Shown here: piece by piece, positions 8,033-16,853 of the stretch
Numbering within the stretch: the first letter of the stretch is position 1
How the letters are laid out: the number at the start of each line of letters is the position of its first letter
Source: UBA7488 sp964414185
Lineage (GTDB): Bacteria; Pseudomonadota; Alphaproteobacteria; CAAHEQ01; UBA3637
Direction: 5' to 3'
DNA: 54,285 nt
NCBI GenBank assembly: GCA_964414185.1
Contig: CAYPVK010000010.1
Coordinates: 1 to 54,285 of the forward strand
Program-made: the position numbers and the translations under genes
The notes under the pieces: model-generated
Seen by the model: only the letters and a program-made list of their open reading frames with translations
What the model was told of the DNA's origin: nothing
Databases searched by the model: none

Positions 8033-8935
8033 TTAAGATGTATGCATGCCACCCGTAACGCCGTAAACTTCCGCCGTTGTAAAGGAAGATTCGTTTGATG
8101 CCAACAATACGTATACACCCGATAATTCAACGGGTTGTCCCGCGCGTTTCATCAAAGTGTTTTGACCGAACGCGGGAATTTTTTCTTGCGGTTGGCCGCC
8201 CGAAATTTGCAAAGCCGTCCAAATCGGTCCCGGTGCCACAGCGTTGGCGCGAATACCTTTTGTTATCAATTGGTTGGCCAAAGCGCGCGTAAAGGCAATA
8301 ATGGCGCTTTTGCTGGCAGCATAATCGAGCAAAATTTTGCCGGGTTGATAGGCTTGGATTGACGAAGTCGTAATAATATTTGACCCGGGTTTTAAATAGG
8401 GCAGAGCTGCTTTGACAATCCAAAACATTGAAAACAGGTTTGTTTCAAATGTTTTTCGAAATTGTTCGGTCGTTAAATTTTCGATGTCTTCGACGAATTG
8501 TTGTTGCCCCGCATTCAAAACAAGAGTATCCAAATTGCCCAACTCTTCGAGTGTTTCTTGTACAAGTTTTTTGCAAAAGTTTTCATCCGAAATATCGCCC
8601 GGTATCAAGACTGCTTTTTGCCCTGCATCTTCAATGTATTTTTTAACTTCCAAGGCATCTTTTTCTTCGGAAGGCAAATAGTTAACGGCTATGTCTGCCC
8701 CTTCGCGGGCATAGGCAATCGCCACCGCACGTCCGATACCGGAATCGCCGCCTGTAATGAGCGCTTTTCGGCCTTTCAAACGATTATGCCCGACATATGA
8801 TTTTTCACCGCAATCGGGTATCGGATTCATTTCCGAATCCAATCCCGGCCAAGGTTGTTTTTGTTTTGAAAAATCCGAATGGTAATATTTTGTTTGGGGA
8901 TTTTCCAAATTTTGTGAGTTGTTTGTTTTTTTCAT
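8033..8935 (-). CDS. Short-chain dehydrogenase/reductase, YghA/GSP39-like
   Basis: An in-frame ATG exists at 8959, but ATG 8935 is preceded by a near-perfect GGAGGGG site and gives the usual 300-residue product. After a ~45-residue polar N-terminal extension (with WPGLDSEMNPIPDCGE), the Rossmann fold begins: cofactor motif TGGDSGIGRA, then NAG, then the catalytic Ser in TTSSIQAY and YAASKSA with Tyr-x3-Lys. The long N-terminal extension is characteristic of the YghA/general stress protein 39 subgroup of NAD(P)-dependent oxidoreductases. The physiological substrate is unknown; family members are often stress-induced. Monocistronic. Confidence 0.88.
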   Translation of the reverse strand: MKKTNNSQNLENPQTKYYHSDFSKQKQPWPGLDSEMNPIPDCGEKSYVGHNRLKGRKALITGGDSGIGRAVAIAYAREGADIAVNYLPSEEKDALEVKKYIEDAGQKAVLIPGDISDENFCKKLVQETLEELGNLDTLVLNAGQQQFVEDIENLTTEQFRKTFETNLFSMFWIVKAALPYLKPGSNIITTSSIQAYQPGKILLDYAASKSAIIAFTRALANQLITKGIRANAVAPGPIWTALQISGGQPQEKIPAFGQNTLMKRAGQPVELSGVYVLLASNESSFTTAEVYGVTGGMHTS

Positions 8936-9158
8936 ATACCCCTCCATAATTGCTGACATATATCATATAATCAAAGGGTGTATCCCTTTCCACATGTTAT
9001 CGTCCATTGTCTGTAGCAAAATCCAAGCTTAGGCAACATGGTGATACTTTTGTTTATATTTATTTGATTTTATGCCTTTTTTTATGCGTTCGGGTTTACA
9101 AAACGGGTGAAGAAATCTATATAACTAAAAGGTTTTTTATAAAAAAAGGGGGAAAACA

Positions 9159-9971
9159 ATGATGCATTTAAAAAAAACACGCGATTGGCTTGAAGTTATT
9201 TTATGGATCGGTATAATTATTGCACTGATTGTATTGGGTTATTCGCTTTGGTATAATTATGTGGATTTATCAATTGCCGCTTTGATTATTATGGCAGCAA
9301 TGATTTTTTTACTCGGATATTTCAAATATACCCAACTGTTATCGCTTAAAAGAAAATTTGTCATCGTTCAAGAAACATTTACGACATTGATGTTGATTTA
9401 TTTTTCATACAATTATTTTCGCCGACATGATGAAACGCCGGGCAAAAAAGAATTGGCCGGTACAGCCGAAAAATTTGAAGATGTCTATGAAAAAAGCCGA
9501 TATCAATTAGCTTTGCCGTTGATTTTTACGGCACTTAAAACATTCGGGGAAATTAAAAATATTAAAAATATTATTATGTCAGAAGTGAAAGATTTTTCTT
9601 CCGAAGAAGGTTTTAATTTGGATAATGCCGAAAATATTACTAAAGAGTTGGGCAATTTGGTTCAAAAGATTCAACAATTATCCAATATTATAACAAAAGG
9701 TTTTACTTCTAAAAAATCCATGGAAAAACTGATGGACGAAAGGGCGGATTATTCGTCGAAATCAAGTAAATCAAGTTCGTCATCCGATGTGACGAAATCC
9801 GCAAGCATGACAAACGTTTCGAAAAACAATAAAAAGGGCGCTTCAATGAATTCGGCTGATGCGAAAAAAGAATCCGGCGGACAAAAAACGGCGAAACCGG
9901 CATTGGTAAAACGGCAAATGAAAACAAAAAAAATTGTGAAACGTCCCAAAGCCGCCGCTTTAAAACGTTAA
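9159..9971 (+). CDS. Membrane protein with Lys/Ser-rich C-terminal tail
   Basis: 270 residues; ATG 9159 follows a purine-rich AAAAAAGGGGG site. Three hydrophobic segments occupy roughly residues 13-32, 38-54 and 69-84. The central region (95-195) is predicted soluble and helical. The last ~75 residues are low-complexity, rich in Ser, Lys and Ala (SKSSSSSD, KTKKIVKRPKAAALKR), resembling histone-H1-like or nucleic-acid-binding basic tails. I do not recognise a family. It could tether a polyanion to the inner membrane, but that is speculation. It converges on clpB with a terminator between. Confidence 0.65.
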   Translation: MMHLKKTRDWLEVILWIGIIIALIVLGYSLWYNYVDLSIAALIIMAAMIFLLGYFKYTQLLSLKRKFVIVQETFTTLMLIYFSYNYFRRHDETPGKKELAGTAEKFEDVYEKSRYQLALPLIFTALKTFGEIKNIKNIIMSEVKDFSSEEGFNLDNAENITKELGNLVQKIQQLSNIITKGFTSKKSMEKLMDERADYSSKSSKSSSSSDVTKSASMTNVSKNNKKGASMNSADAKKESGGQKTAKPALVKRQMKTKKIVKRPKAAALKR

Positions 9972-9986
9972 TCAGATACATGAAAT

Positions 9987-10013
9987 AAAACCCGCCATAA
10001 ACAGCGGGTTTTT
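9987..10013. terminator. Terminator between the basic-tail membrane protein gene and clpB
   Basis: AAAACCCGC/GCGGGTTTT stem with an 8-base loop and T runs on both strands; it serves convergent genes. Confidence 0.85.
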
Positions 10014-10029
10014 TGTATACGTAAAAAAT

Positions 10030-12531
10030 TTAAATGATTAAACCGTCCTTGTTTGCCGAAATGGTAACATTGGAATTGTCCTTAATTTGGCCGTCCAACA
10101 ATTTAATCGCCAACGAATTTTCAACTTCTTGTTGAATCAAACGTTTCAACGGCCGTGCGCCGAATGCTTCGTCATAGCCGTTTTGCGCCAGCCAATCTTT
10201 GGCTTTATCATCCAATTTTAATGTAATATGGCGATCGGCCAAACGGTCTTGCAGCCGTTTTAATTGAATGTCCACAATTGAACGGATGTGTTCTTTTTTA
10301 AGGTTATGGAAAATAATAATTTCATCCAAACGGTTAATGAATTCGGGACGGAAAAATGATTTTAATACTTCCATCATTTCTTTTTCGTTTTGACCGGACC
10401 CCAAATTCGATGTCATGATAAGAAACGTATTTTTAAAATCGACCGTGCGTCCTTGCCCGTCCGTTAAACGCCCGTCGTCCAATACTTGCAACAGCACGTT
10501 GAACACATCGGGATGAGCTTTTTCCACTTCATCAAACAAAATGACTTGATAGGGGCGTCTGCGAACGGCTTCGGTCAATACGCCGCCTTCATCATATCCC
10601 ACATATCCCGGAGGCGCGCCGATTAACCGTGCGACCGCATGTTTTTCCATATATTCGGACATGTCAATGCGCAAGTAAGCGGATTCTTCGTCAAACAAAA
10701 ATTCCGCCAAAGCCTTGGCCAATTCGGTTTTACCGACACCGGTCGGCCCCATGAATAAAAATGAACCGATGGGGCGGTTCGGGTCTTTTAAACCCGACCT
10801 TGAACGCCGTACGGCGTTTGAAACGGCAACAATCGCTTTGTCTTGGCCGACAACACGCCGTGCAATGGCTTTTTCCATGCCAAGCAGCTTTTCACGTTCG
10901 CTGCCCATCAATTTGTCAACGGGAATGCCCGTCCATTTGGACACGACGCCCGCAATAATATCCGGCGTAACCGTTTCAACGGTTGTATGCGTTTGGTTGT
11001 GCGCATTGATTTCATTCAACCTTTTTTCCAAATCGGGAATTTCTTTGTATCGCAATTCACCCGCTTTTTCATATTGTCCGTCACGTAAAGCTTTATCCAC
11101 CGCTATACGTGCTTTATCCAATGCTTCGCGCAAACGCCCGGCTTCTTGAATGGAATTTTTGTTGGCGCTCCAAACCAATGTTTCTTCGGCGGATTGTTTT
11201 TCCAATTTGTCGATTTGCTTTTCGATTTTTTCCAATCGTTCTTTAGAAGCTTGATCGGGTTCTTTTTTGAGTGCTTCGCGTTCAATTTTCATTTGTATCA
11301 ACCGTCGGTCGATTTCATCCAAATGTTCGGGCTTGGAATCAATCGCCATACGCAATTTGCTGGCCGCTTCATCCACCAAATCAATGGCTTTGTCCGGCAA
11401 AAACCTGTCGGTAATATAGCGGTTCGATAAAGTGGCGGCCGCAACCAAAGCGGCATCGGAAATGCGTACCCCGTGGTGCAGTTCGTATTTTTCCTTAATC
11501 CCGCGCAAAATCGAAACGGTTTCTTCCACTTGCGGTTCGCCCACATAAACGGGTTGGAAACGTCGCGCAAAAGCTTGGTCTTTTTCAATGTATTTTTGAT
11601 ATTCTTTAAGTGTGGTTGCACCGATACAATGCAATTCGCCGCGCGCCAAAGCAGGTTTTAACAAATTGGAAGCATCCATTGAACCGCCTGTTGCACCGGT
11701 ACCCACAACGGTGTGCATTTCATCAATGAACAAAATGATTTGTCCGTTTGCCGCTTCAACTTCCCCTAAAACAGCCTTTAACCGTTCTTCAAATTCTCCG
11801 CGATACTTAGCACCCGCGATAATGGCGCCCATATCCAAGGCCATTAACCGTTTATGTGCCAAACTTTCAGGTACATCGCCGTTGACAATGCGCAAAGCCA
11901 ACCCTTCCACAATAGCGGTTTTGCCGACTCCGGGTTCGCCGATTAAAATCGGATTGTTTTTCGTACGGCGCGATAATACTTGGATAGTGTGGCGAATTTC
12001 TTCATCACGCCCGATAACGGGGTCAAGTTTGCCTTGCAACGCACGTTCGGTATAATCCGTCGCATATTTCTTTAAGGCATCAAAGCTGTCTTCGGCACTG
12101 GCAGATTGAGCCGTTCGCCCGCCGCGCATTTCGTTAATAACGGCATTTAATTTGTGAATATCCACGCCATACGATTTAACGGATAACAACGCCTGTAATA
12201 ACCGTTCAACGGTTACATAAGAATCTTTGGCTTTGTCCGCTAACTGTTCGGCCAAGTCCAAAGTTTTTAAAAAGTTTTGGGCGGCGGATACTTGCACGCT
12301 TGCCCCTTCGACACGTGGCAATTTGTCCACATCTTCATCGACTTCGCGACGGATTTTGGACACGTCGGCACCCATTTGAGCCAAAAGGGAAGATGCCATG
12401 CCGTCTTTGTCATCCAGCATGACTTTCAATAAATGTTCGGGCATTAAAAACTGATTGGATTTGCGTACGGCTAAATTTTGAGCTGCTTGAATAAATCCTT
12501 GGCTTCTGTCTGTTAATTTTTCTTGCTTCAT
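10030..12531 (-). CDS. clpB: ATP-dependent disaggregase ClpB
   Basis: 833 residues from the ATG at 12531. An upstream in-frame ATG at 12564 is rejected because it would overlap the heat-shock promoter -10 box. The N-terminus (EKLTDRSQGFIQAAQ) is canonical. The Clp_N repeats are followed by AAA module 1 with Walker A GEPGVGKT at about 198-205, the ClpB-specific coiled-coil middle domain (~400-520, with EKQIDKLEKQ), AAA module 2 with GPTGVGKT near 600, and the D2-small domain. Length is about normal for alphaproteobacterial ClpB. It works with DnaK to rescue aggregated proteins. A monocistronic heat-shock gene. Confidence 0.98.
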   Translation of the reverse strand: MKQEKLTDRSQGFIQAAQNLAVRKSNQFLMPEHLLKVMLDDKDGMASSLLAQMGADVSKIRREVDEDVDKLPRVEGASVQVSAAQNFLKTLDLAEQLADKAKDSYVTVERLLQALLSVKSYGVDIHKLNAVINEMRGGRTAQSASAEDSFDALKKYATDYTERALQGKLDPVIGRDEEIRHTIQVLSRRTKNNPILIGEPGVGKTAIVEGLALRIVNGDVPESLAHKRLMALDMGAIIAGAKYRGEFEERLKAVLGEVEAANGQIILFIDEMHTVVGTGATGGSMDASNLLKPALARGELHCIGATTLKEYQKYIEKDQAFARRFQPVYVGEPQVEETVSILRGIKEKYELHHGVRISDAALVAAATLSNRYITDRFLPDKAIDLVDEAASKLRMAIDSKPEHLDEIDRRLIQMKIEREALKKEPDQASKERLEKIEKQIDKLEKQSAEETLVWSANKNSIQEAGRLREALDKARIAVDKALRDGQYEKAGELRYKEIPDLEKRLNEINAHNQTHTTVETVTPDIIAGVVSKWTGIPVDKLMGSEREKLLGMEKAIARRVVGQDKAIVAVSNAVRRSRSGLKDPNRPIGSFLFMGPTGVGKTELAKALAEFLFDEESAYLRIDMSEYMEKHAVARLIGAPPGYVGYDEGGVLTEAVRRRPYQVILFDEVEKAHPDVFNVLLQVLDDGRLTDGQGRTVDFKNTFLIMTSNLGSGQNEKEMMEVLKSFFRPEFINRLDEIIIFHNLKKEHIRSIVDIQLKRLQDRLADRHITLKLDDKAKDWLAQNGYDEAFGARPLKRLIQQEVENSLAIKLLDGQIKDNSNVTISANKDGLII

Positions 12532-12560
12532 AATGTTATATCCTTTCATTTTTGATATAT

Positions 12561-12589
12561 ACATAGGTATGCAGCTTTAAAATTTCAAG
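12561..12589 (-). promoter_or_regulatory. RpoH (sigma32) heat-shock promoter of clpB
   Basis: On the minus strand CTTG (12589-12586) is followed after 18 bases by CCTATGT (12567-12561). This matches the alphaproteobacterial RpoH consensus CTTG-N17/18-CYTATnT, and it lies 30 bases before the clpB start codon. It also fixes the clpB start downstream of it. Confidence 0.8.
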
Positions 12590-12704
12590 TTTTTTTTAGG
12601 ATATATTTTCTGTAGTATGGGTTTAAAATCAAAAAAGCTAATCGACAAAACATTTTTTATCTTGAATGTATCGACAGATAAAAAAGAAAATTTTAAAAAA
12701 ATAA

Positions 12705-12733
12705 TTGACAAAAATAAATAAATCAATTAATAT
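12705..12733 (+). promoter_or_regulatory. Strong sigma70-type promoter for the lipoprotein gene
   Basis: TTGACA at 12705-12710, a 17-base spacer and TAATAT at 12728-12733, 35 bases upstream of the lipoprotein start. Near-consensus. Confidence 0.8.
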
Positions 12734-12767
12734 ATCAACAACAAATATTAATATTAAGGAGGATAAT

Positions 12768-13511
12768 ATGTTTATTGGTGTTGAAAGGGCAAAACAGGTT
12801 GTTTTGGCATTGTGCGCTTTATCCACCGTTGCATCTTTATCAAGCTGTGCAACGACAAAACAAGCTTTAAAAAAAGTTTATAACGGAACGATTGCGGTTG
12901 TAAAAGGGACGGCTAATTCAATTACTCCCATTAAAAATGCCGCCGATAATATCAGTACGGAATATGATGAGTTGGTGGAAAAAGATATTTTGCAAACCAA
13001 AGAAGAACTTGAAGATGCCAGATACGAAGATGTTGCCGATAATCGCGAACGCTTTGTCGGTGTTGTGAAGGATATGGCCCGTTTTATATTGGAAAAATCG
13101 GCGGGGGATTCCGAAAAAAATATCGAAGGGAAGAATATAGAATATATTATCCCCGATATGGAAAAAGAATTTTTAAGCACAAAAGTCGGCAAATCCTATG
13201 GCGGGCGTAAGAAAAATGCCGTTCGTGTTTATGTGGAAAGTTTTAAAATCATGACACATTATTTTTCCGATAATGCCAGCAAAGATTTCTTTACGACTGC
13301 TTCATGGAATTCAAAACTCTGTCAAACATTCCCTTTGTTGCGTGAAAAAGATGATGCGTTGACAAGGAAAAAAGCAGTTATTTCTTCCGCAAAAATGATT
13401 GGTTACACTATGGATGTATCCGAAGACATTATGGAAAAAGAAAAACGGTTGCATTATATGATGAGGGGTAAACGCGTTCTTAATTACCTGCGTAATAAAA
13501 CCAACGAATAA
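12768..13511 (+). CDS. Predicted lipoprotein of unknown function
   Basis: Start chosen at ATG 12768, which follows a perfect AAGGAGG site; a longer frame from 12705 would begin inside the promoter. The 247-residue product has a lipoprotein signal peptide with lipobox L24-S-S-C27. The mature part is mostly charged and helical (ELVEKDILQTKEEL, KDMARFILEKSAG) without recognisable domains. Thr/Lys follow the lipidated Cys, with no Asp at +2, which would suggest outer-membrane sorting in enterobacterial terms. Monocistronic. Confidence 0.8.
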   Translation: MFIGVERAKQVVLALCALSTVASLSSCATTKQALKKVYNGTIAVVKGTANSITPIKNAADNISTEYDELVEKDILQTKEELEDARYEDVADNRERFVGVVKDMARFILEKSAGDSEKNIEGKNIEYIIPDMEKEFLSTKVGKSYGGRKKNAVRVYVESFKIMTHYFSDNASKDFFTTASWNSKLCQTFPLLREKDDALTRKKAVISSAKMIGYTMDVSEDIMEKEKRLHYMMRGKRVLNYLRNKTNE

Positions 13512-13609
13512 TCAAAAAAGCTTTTATTAAATTAATTTCTTTATTTTGGTTGTTGATTTGTCATATACTTTAATAAATTCAGTATTGTTTACGGCTTTAT
13601 GTTTCCCGA

Positions 13610-14311
13610 ATGATAAATAAATATTCATTGTTGTTTTTTACGGTATTGTCTGTCTTTGTAATTTTATTTCTCTTAAGTGCTTGCATTTCCGTTAATAATT
13701 ATCAATCAGCCCTTCAAGATGCGGCAGTTGCCGAAAAGCATGAAATCAAGCCTTTGGTTTGTTTGACAAAAGATGATAAAAATACCGTTTTTTATCAAGA
13801 TAAAGTATTATTGGCATCTTGGCATAATGTGCCGCGGATTTACGAACCCGGGCGTACGTTTGTATCAGAACGCGATGCAATATGGGCCGTTTCGGCCAAG
13901 GAATTGGATAATAAAATCAAGGATAATTTTAAAAACAAAAAAGATTTTGAAACTCCTTATGTACGGTTGTGCCAATTAGTCGGCCGTTCCGATACGGATA
14001 AAACCTATACGCACATTTCTTATCTTTTGGTTTCTCCGAAGGATGTTATGCGCCCCGCATATCAAACGGATGCTTGTACTCCCGAAATGACATTGGCATT
14101 GGACGAAGGGGTGCAAAGCGGATATAAGGAATGGTTTGAACAAAATAAAAAAACATCCGACGGTTACTATCCATGGACACGTCTCGGGTATACATGCGAT
14201 TGGAAAAACGGAACTTGCGATTACGGTTTGACGGAATTTATTATTAAAAAAGGCGCCGTGATAGAGGTTGAAAAAACCTTAACTAACGAAGCCTTTTTTG
14301 AACAATTTTAA
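13610..14311 (+). CDS. Predicted lipoprotein of unknown function
   Basis: 233 residues with an N-terminal hydrophobic stretch ending in a lipobox-like LLSAC (Cys25). The mature domain contains six further Cys, including the close C-x5-C pair TCDWKNGTC, which suggests disulfides in the periplasm. No family recognised. The ribosome site before ATG 13610 is weak, so expression or the exact start is uncertain. It follows the preceding lipoprotein gene by 98 bp without an obvious terminator, so the two may be co-transcribed. Confidence 0.7.
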   Translation: MINKYSLLFFTVLSVFVILFLLSACISVNNYQSALQDAAVAEKHEIKPLVCLTKDDKNTVFYQDKVLLASWHNVPRIYEPGRTFVSERDAIWAVSAKELDNKIKDNFKNKKDFETPYVRLCQLVGRSDTDKTYTHISYLLVSPKDVMRPAYQTDACTPEMTLALDEGVQSGYKEWFEQNKKTSDGYYPWTRLGYTCDWKNGTCDYGLTEFIIKKGAVIEVEKTLTNEAFFEQF

Positions 14312-14318
14312 ACATTCG

Positions 14319-14346
14319 GGCAAAACTTCGAAAAGTTGTTTTTGCC
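14319..14346. terminator. Possible bidirectional terminator
   Basis: GGCAAAAC and GTTTTTGCC flank an 11-base loop, with one bulged T, in the 48-bp gap between convergent genes. Confidence 0.4.
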
Positions 14347-14359
14347 GCAAAAGCTTTCT

Positions 14360-16732
14360 TTAATGTTTGTCCGCCAAAACGGGTTGCAAAGGAATTTGTT
14401 TAAACACTTCCTTACTGACGATTTTTTGTTCCCCGGCAATCCAAATCAAATCGCCTTCTTTTAAAACAAAATCCACCTTAGGGTTTAAGAACAAAGAAGA
14501 TTTCCGTTCAACGCCCACAACCAAACATTTTGTTTTATTTCGGATATTTGACGAATGGATTGTTTCATCAATTAAAACGGAATCTTTTGTTACGGGAACC
14601 GCACAACACAAAATCGTTTTATCATTTTTAATTTCATATTTTTCTTGCGTTAAAATATAATCATGCAAACTGACGGCTTTATTTTCCGTCCCCGCAATCG
14701 TGCTTTGAACAATGCCTTTATCTTTTACGGCATTGCGGAATGCTCGCAACTGCCTTTCCGTACCGGCCACTAACAGAGCATCTTCAACAAATAACTTATC
14801 GCTGCCTCTCGGTACATTAATCACTTGGTTTTTGCGCATGATTTTGATGATATTGATGGCATAAAGTTCCTGAAATTGTGCTTCACATAACATCATTTTG
14901 TCAAATTCGCTGCCGTCTTCAATGTTGAATTGCGCCACAAATAAAGATGAATCCAACCATTTCCCTTCATCTGAAATACGAGCTTCATTTTTTGTGTTTT
15001 TTAATTGCGCTTCCATTTGTTCACGGTTTAAGTTTACCAAAAATTGTGTTTCAATTTTCATATACTGGTTAAATAACCAACGCGATTTAATCAACAATAC
15101 GATTGAACCGAAAACCAACGCCGTCGTTACATACGGGTTTGTCGTCAATAATTGGTGTACAACCATCATCACAAAGAAAACAACCAATAAAATTCGGAAA
15201 CTTGTCAATAAAATCAAAGGGATTCGGTTGGATTTCTTATCTACCCACAAACTGATATACATATGGGTAACTTTTTCTTTCGAAACCAGCAAGGCCGTTA
15301 AAAACGGAGACATAATCGTTAAAGTTAAAGCGGTTGAAACCACACGGAACAAACGATTGTCCCACCCCGTCAAATATTCTTTGAGCAATGGTTTAAAAAT
15401 GTAAAACGATAAATTCATAATGCCGATTGAAATAATCGAGAAAATGAAAATTCTCAGGAAATAGCTTTTAAACAATTTGTTCCACATATTTTTTTCCGCC
15501 GCGGAATCGGGTTTGGGCGATGTTATGCGTTCAATATAATTCAACCAAGATTCGGGCAGAATTTTATGAAGTTTGTTATAAAACGGGATAGCCATCTTTA
15601 TCATCAGCGGTGTCGTAAAGGTCGTGATAACCGAAACGGCGACGATAATCGGGTAGACGTAATTGCTTAAAACGCCGATGCTGATACCCAAAGCGGCGAT
15701 AATAAAGGCAAATTCACCGACTTGCGCCAATGAAAAACCACATAAAATGGATGTGCGCAAGGGTTGTCCCGACAACGTGAAACCAAAACATGAAAAGAAG
15801 ATTTTCCCGACCATAACCAAAACGGTAATAACGGTAATCGGCCAAGCATATTGGATAAACATTTCGGGGTTGACCATCATGCCGACGGAAACAAAAAAGA
15901 CCGCACCGAAGAAATCTTTAACGGGCTTTAAAACATGTTCAATGCGTTCAACCACGTTTGATTCGGCTAAAATCGATCCCATGATAAAGGCACCCAAAGC
16001 CGATGAAAAACCGGCCGATGTCGCCAAAACAACCATGCCCAAGCATAATGCCACGGCAATCAGCAACAACATTTCGTCATTTAAATAATTCGCCACTTTT
16101 TTCATAAAAGTCGGAACGATGTAAATGCCGATAATGAAACAAAAAACAAGGAAGAAAATCAATTTTGACGTGCTGATTAACAATTCTGTTCCGTTAACGC
16201 TTTTGCTTAATGCTACAGTAGGCAACAAAACCAACAACAAAATACCGACGATATCTTCAACAACCAAAACGCCGAAAACCAAATCGGTAAAACGCATTTT
16301 TTTCATGTTAAGTTCTTCAAACGCCTTAATGATAATTGTCGTCGAAGACATTGAAATCATACCGCCCAAAAACAAACTGTCCATTTGGGACCATCCCAAC
16401 AACAATCCCGTATTGTATCCGATAAACAACATAAAGATAATATTGGCATTGGCGGTAATCATGGCCGCTTTGCCGACATTGACGATTTTTTTGAAGCTGA
16501 ATTCCAACCCCAATGAAAACAATAAGAAGATAACACCGATATCCGCCCAGATGCGAATATTGTCATTATCGACTACGGTCGGCAAACCTTTGATATATGG
16601 ACCCGCAAGAATGCCGGCCAAAACATAACCCAAAACGACCGGCTGTTTCAACCATTTAAAAAGCAGGGTAACGATTCCCGCGTAAACCGTAATCAATGTT
16701 AAATCCATAATTAATGTCGGAAGTCCATGCAT
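14360..16732 (-). CDS. CPA2-family monovalent cation:proton antiporter with tandem RCK_C domains
   Basis: 790 residues from ATG 16732 (GAGGCAC site). A 29-codon upstream extension lacks a ribosome site. The first ~400 residues form the Na+/H+ exchanger fold (PF00999) with hallmark motifs VLGYVLAGILAGP, SLGLEFSFKK and VVEDIVGI. A second membrane module of about four helices (~430-600) follows. The C-terminus holds two TrkA-C/RCK_C-like domains (~620-700 and ~710-785). No NAD-binding RCK_N domain lies between, unlike KefB/KefC. Probably K+ or Na+ efflux in exchange for protons at the inner membrane, relevant to pH homeostasis. Confidence 0.85.
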   Translation of the reverse strand: MHGLPTLIMDLTLITVYAGIVTLLFKWLKQPVVLGYVLAGILAGPYIKGLPTVVDNDNIRIWADIGVIFLLFSLGLEFSFKKIVNVGKAAMITANANIIFMLFIGYNTGLLLGWSQMDSLFLGGMISMSSTTIIIKAFEELNMKKMRFTDLVFGVLVVEDIVGILLLVLLPTVALSKSVNGTELLISTSKLIFFLVFCFIIGIYIVPTFMKKVANYLNDEMLLLIAVALCLGMVVLATSAGFSSALGAFIMGSILAESNVVERIEHVLKPVKDFFGAVFFVSVGMMVNPEMFIQYAWPITVITVLVMVGKIFFSCFGFTLSGQPLRTSILCGFSLAQVGEFAFIIAALGISIGVLSNYVYPIIVAVSVITTFTTPLMIKMAIPFYNKLHKILPESWLNYIERITSPKPDSAAEKNMWNKLFKSYFLRIFIFSIISIGIMNLSFYIFKPLLKEYLTGWDNRLFRVVSTALTLTIMSPFLTALLVSKEKVTHMYISLWVDKKSNRIPLILLTSFRILLVVFFVMMVVHQLLTTNPYVTTALVFGSIVLLIKSRWLFNQYMKIETQFLVNLNREQMEAQLKNTKNEARISDEGKWLDSSLFVAQFNIEDGSEFDKMMLCEAQFQELYAINIIKIMRKNQVINVPRGSDKLFVEDALLVAGTERQLRAFRNAVKDKGIVQSTIAGTENKAVSLHDYILTQEKYEIKNDKTILCCAVPVTKDSVLIDETIHSSNIRNKTKCLVVGVERKSSLFLNPKVDFVLKEGDLIWIAGEQKIVSKEVFKQIPLQPVLADKH

Positions 16733-16853
16733 GAAAGTGCCTCTGTAAAAAAAAATAAAATGACGATTATTTTTATGACAAAAAAATTTAAAATGCAAGA
16801 AATAATTTTTTAAAAACAATGTTTTTTATAATTCGGAACGGACGGATGACAAA

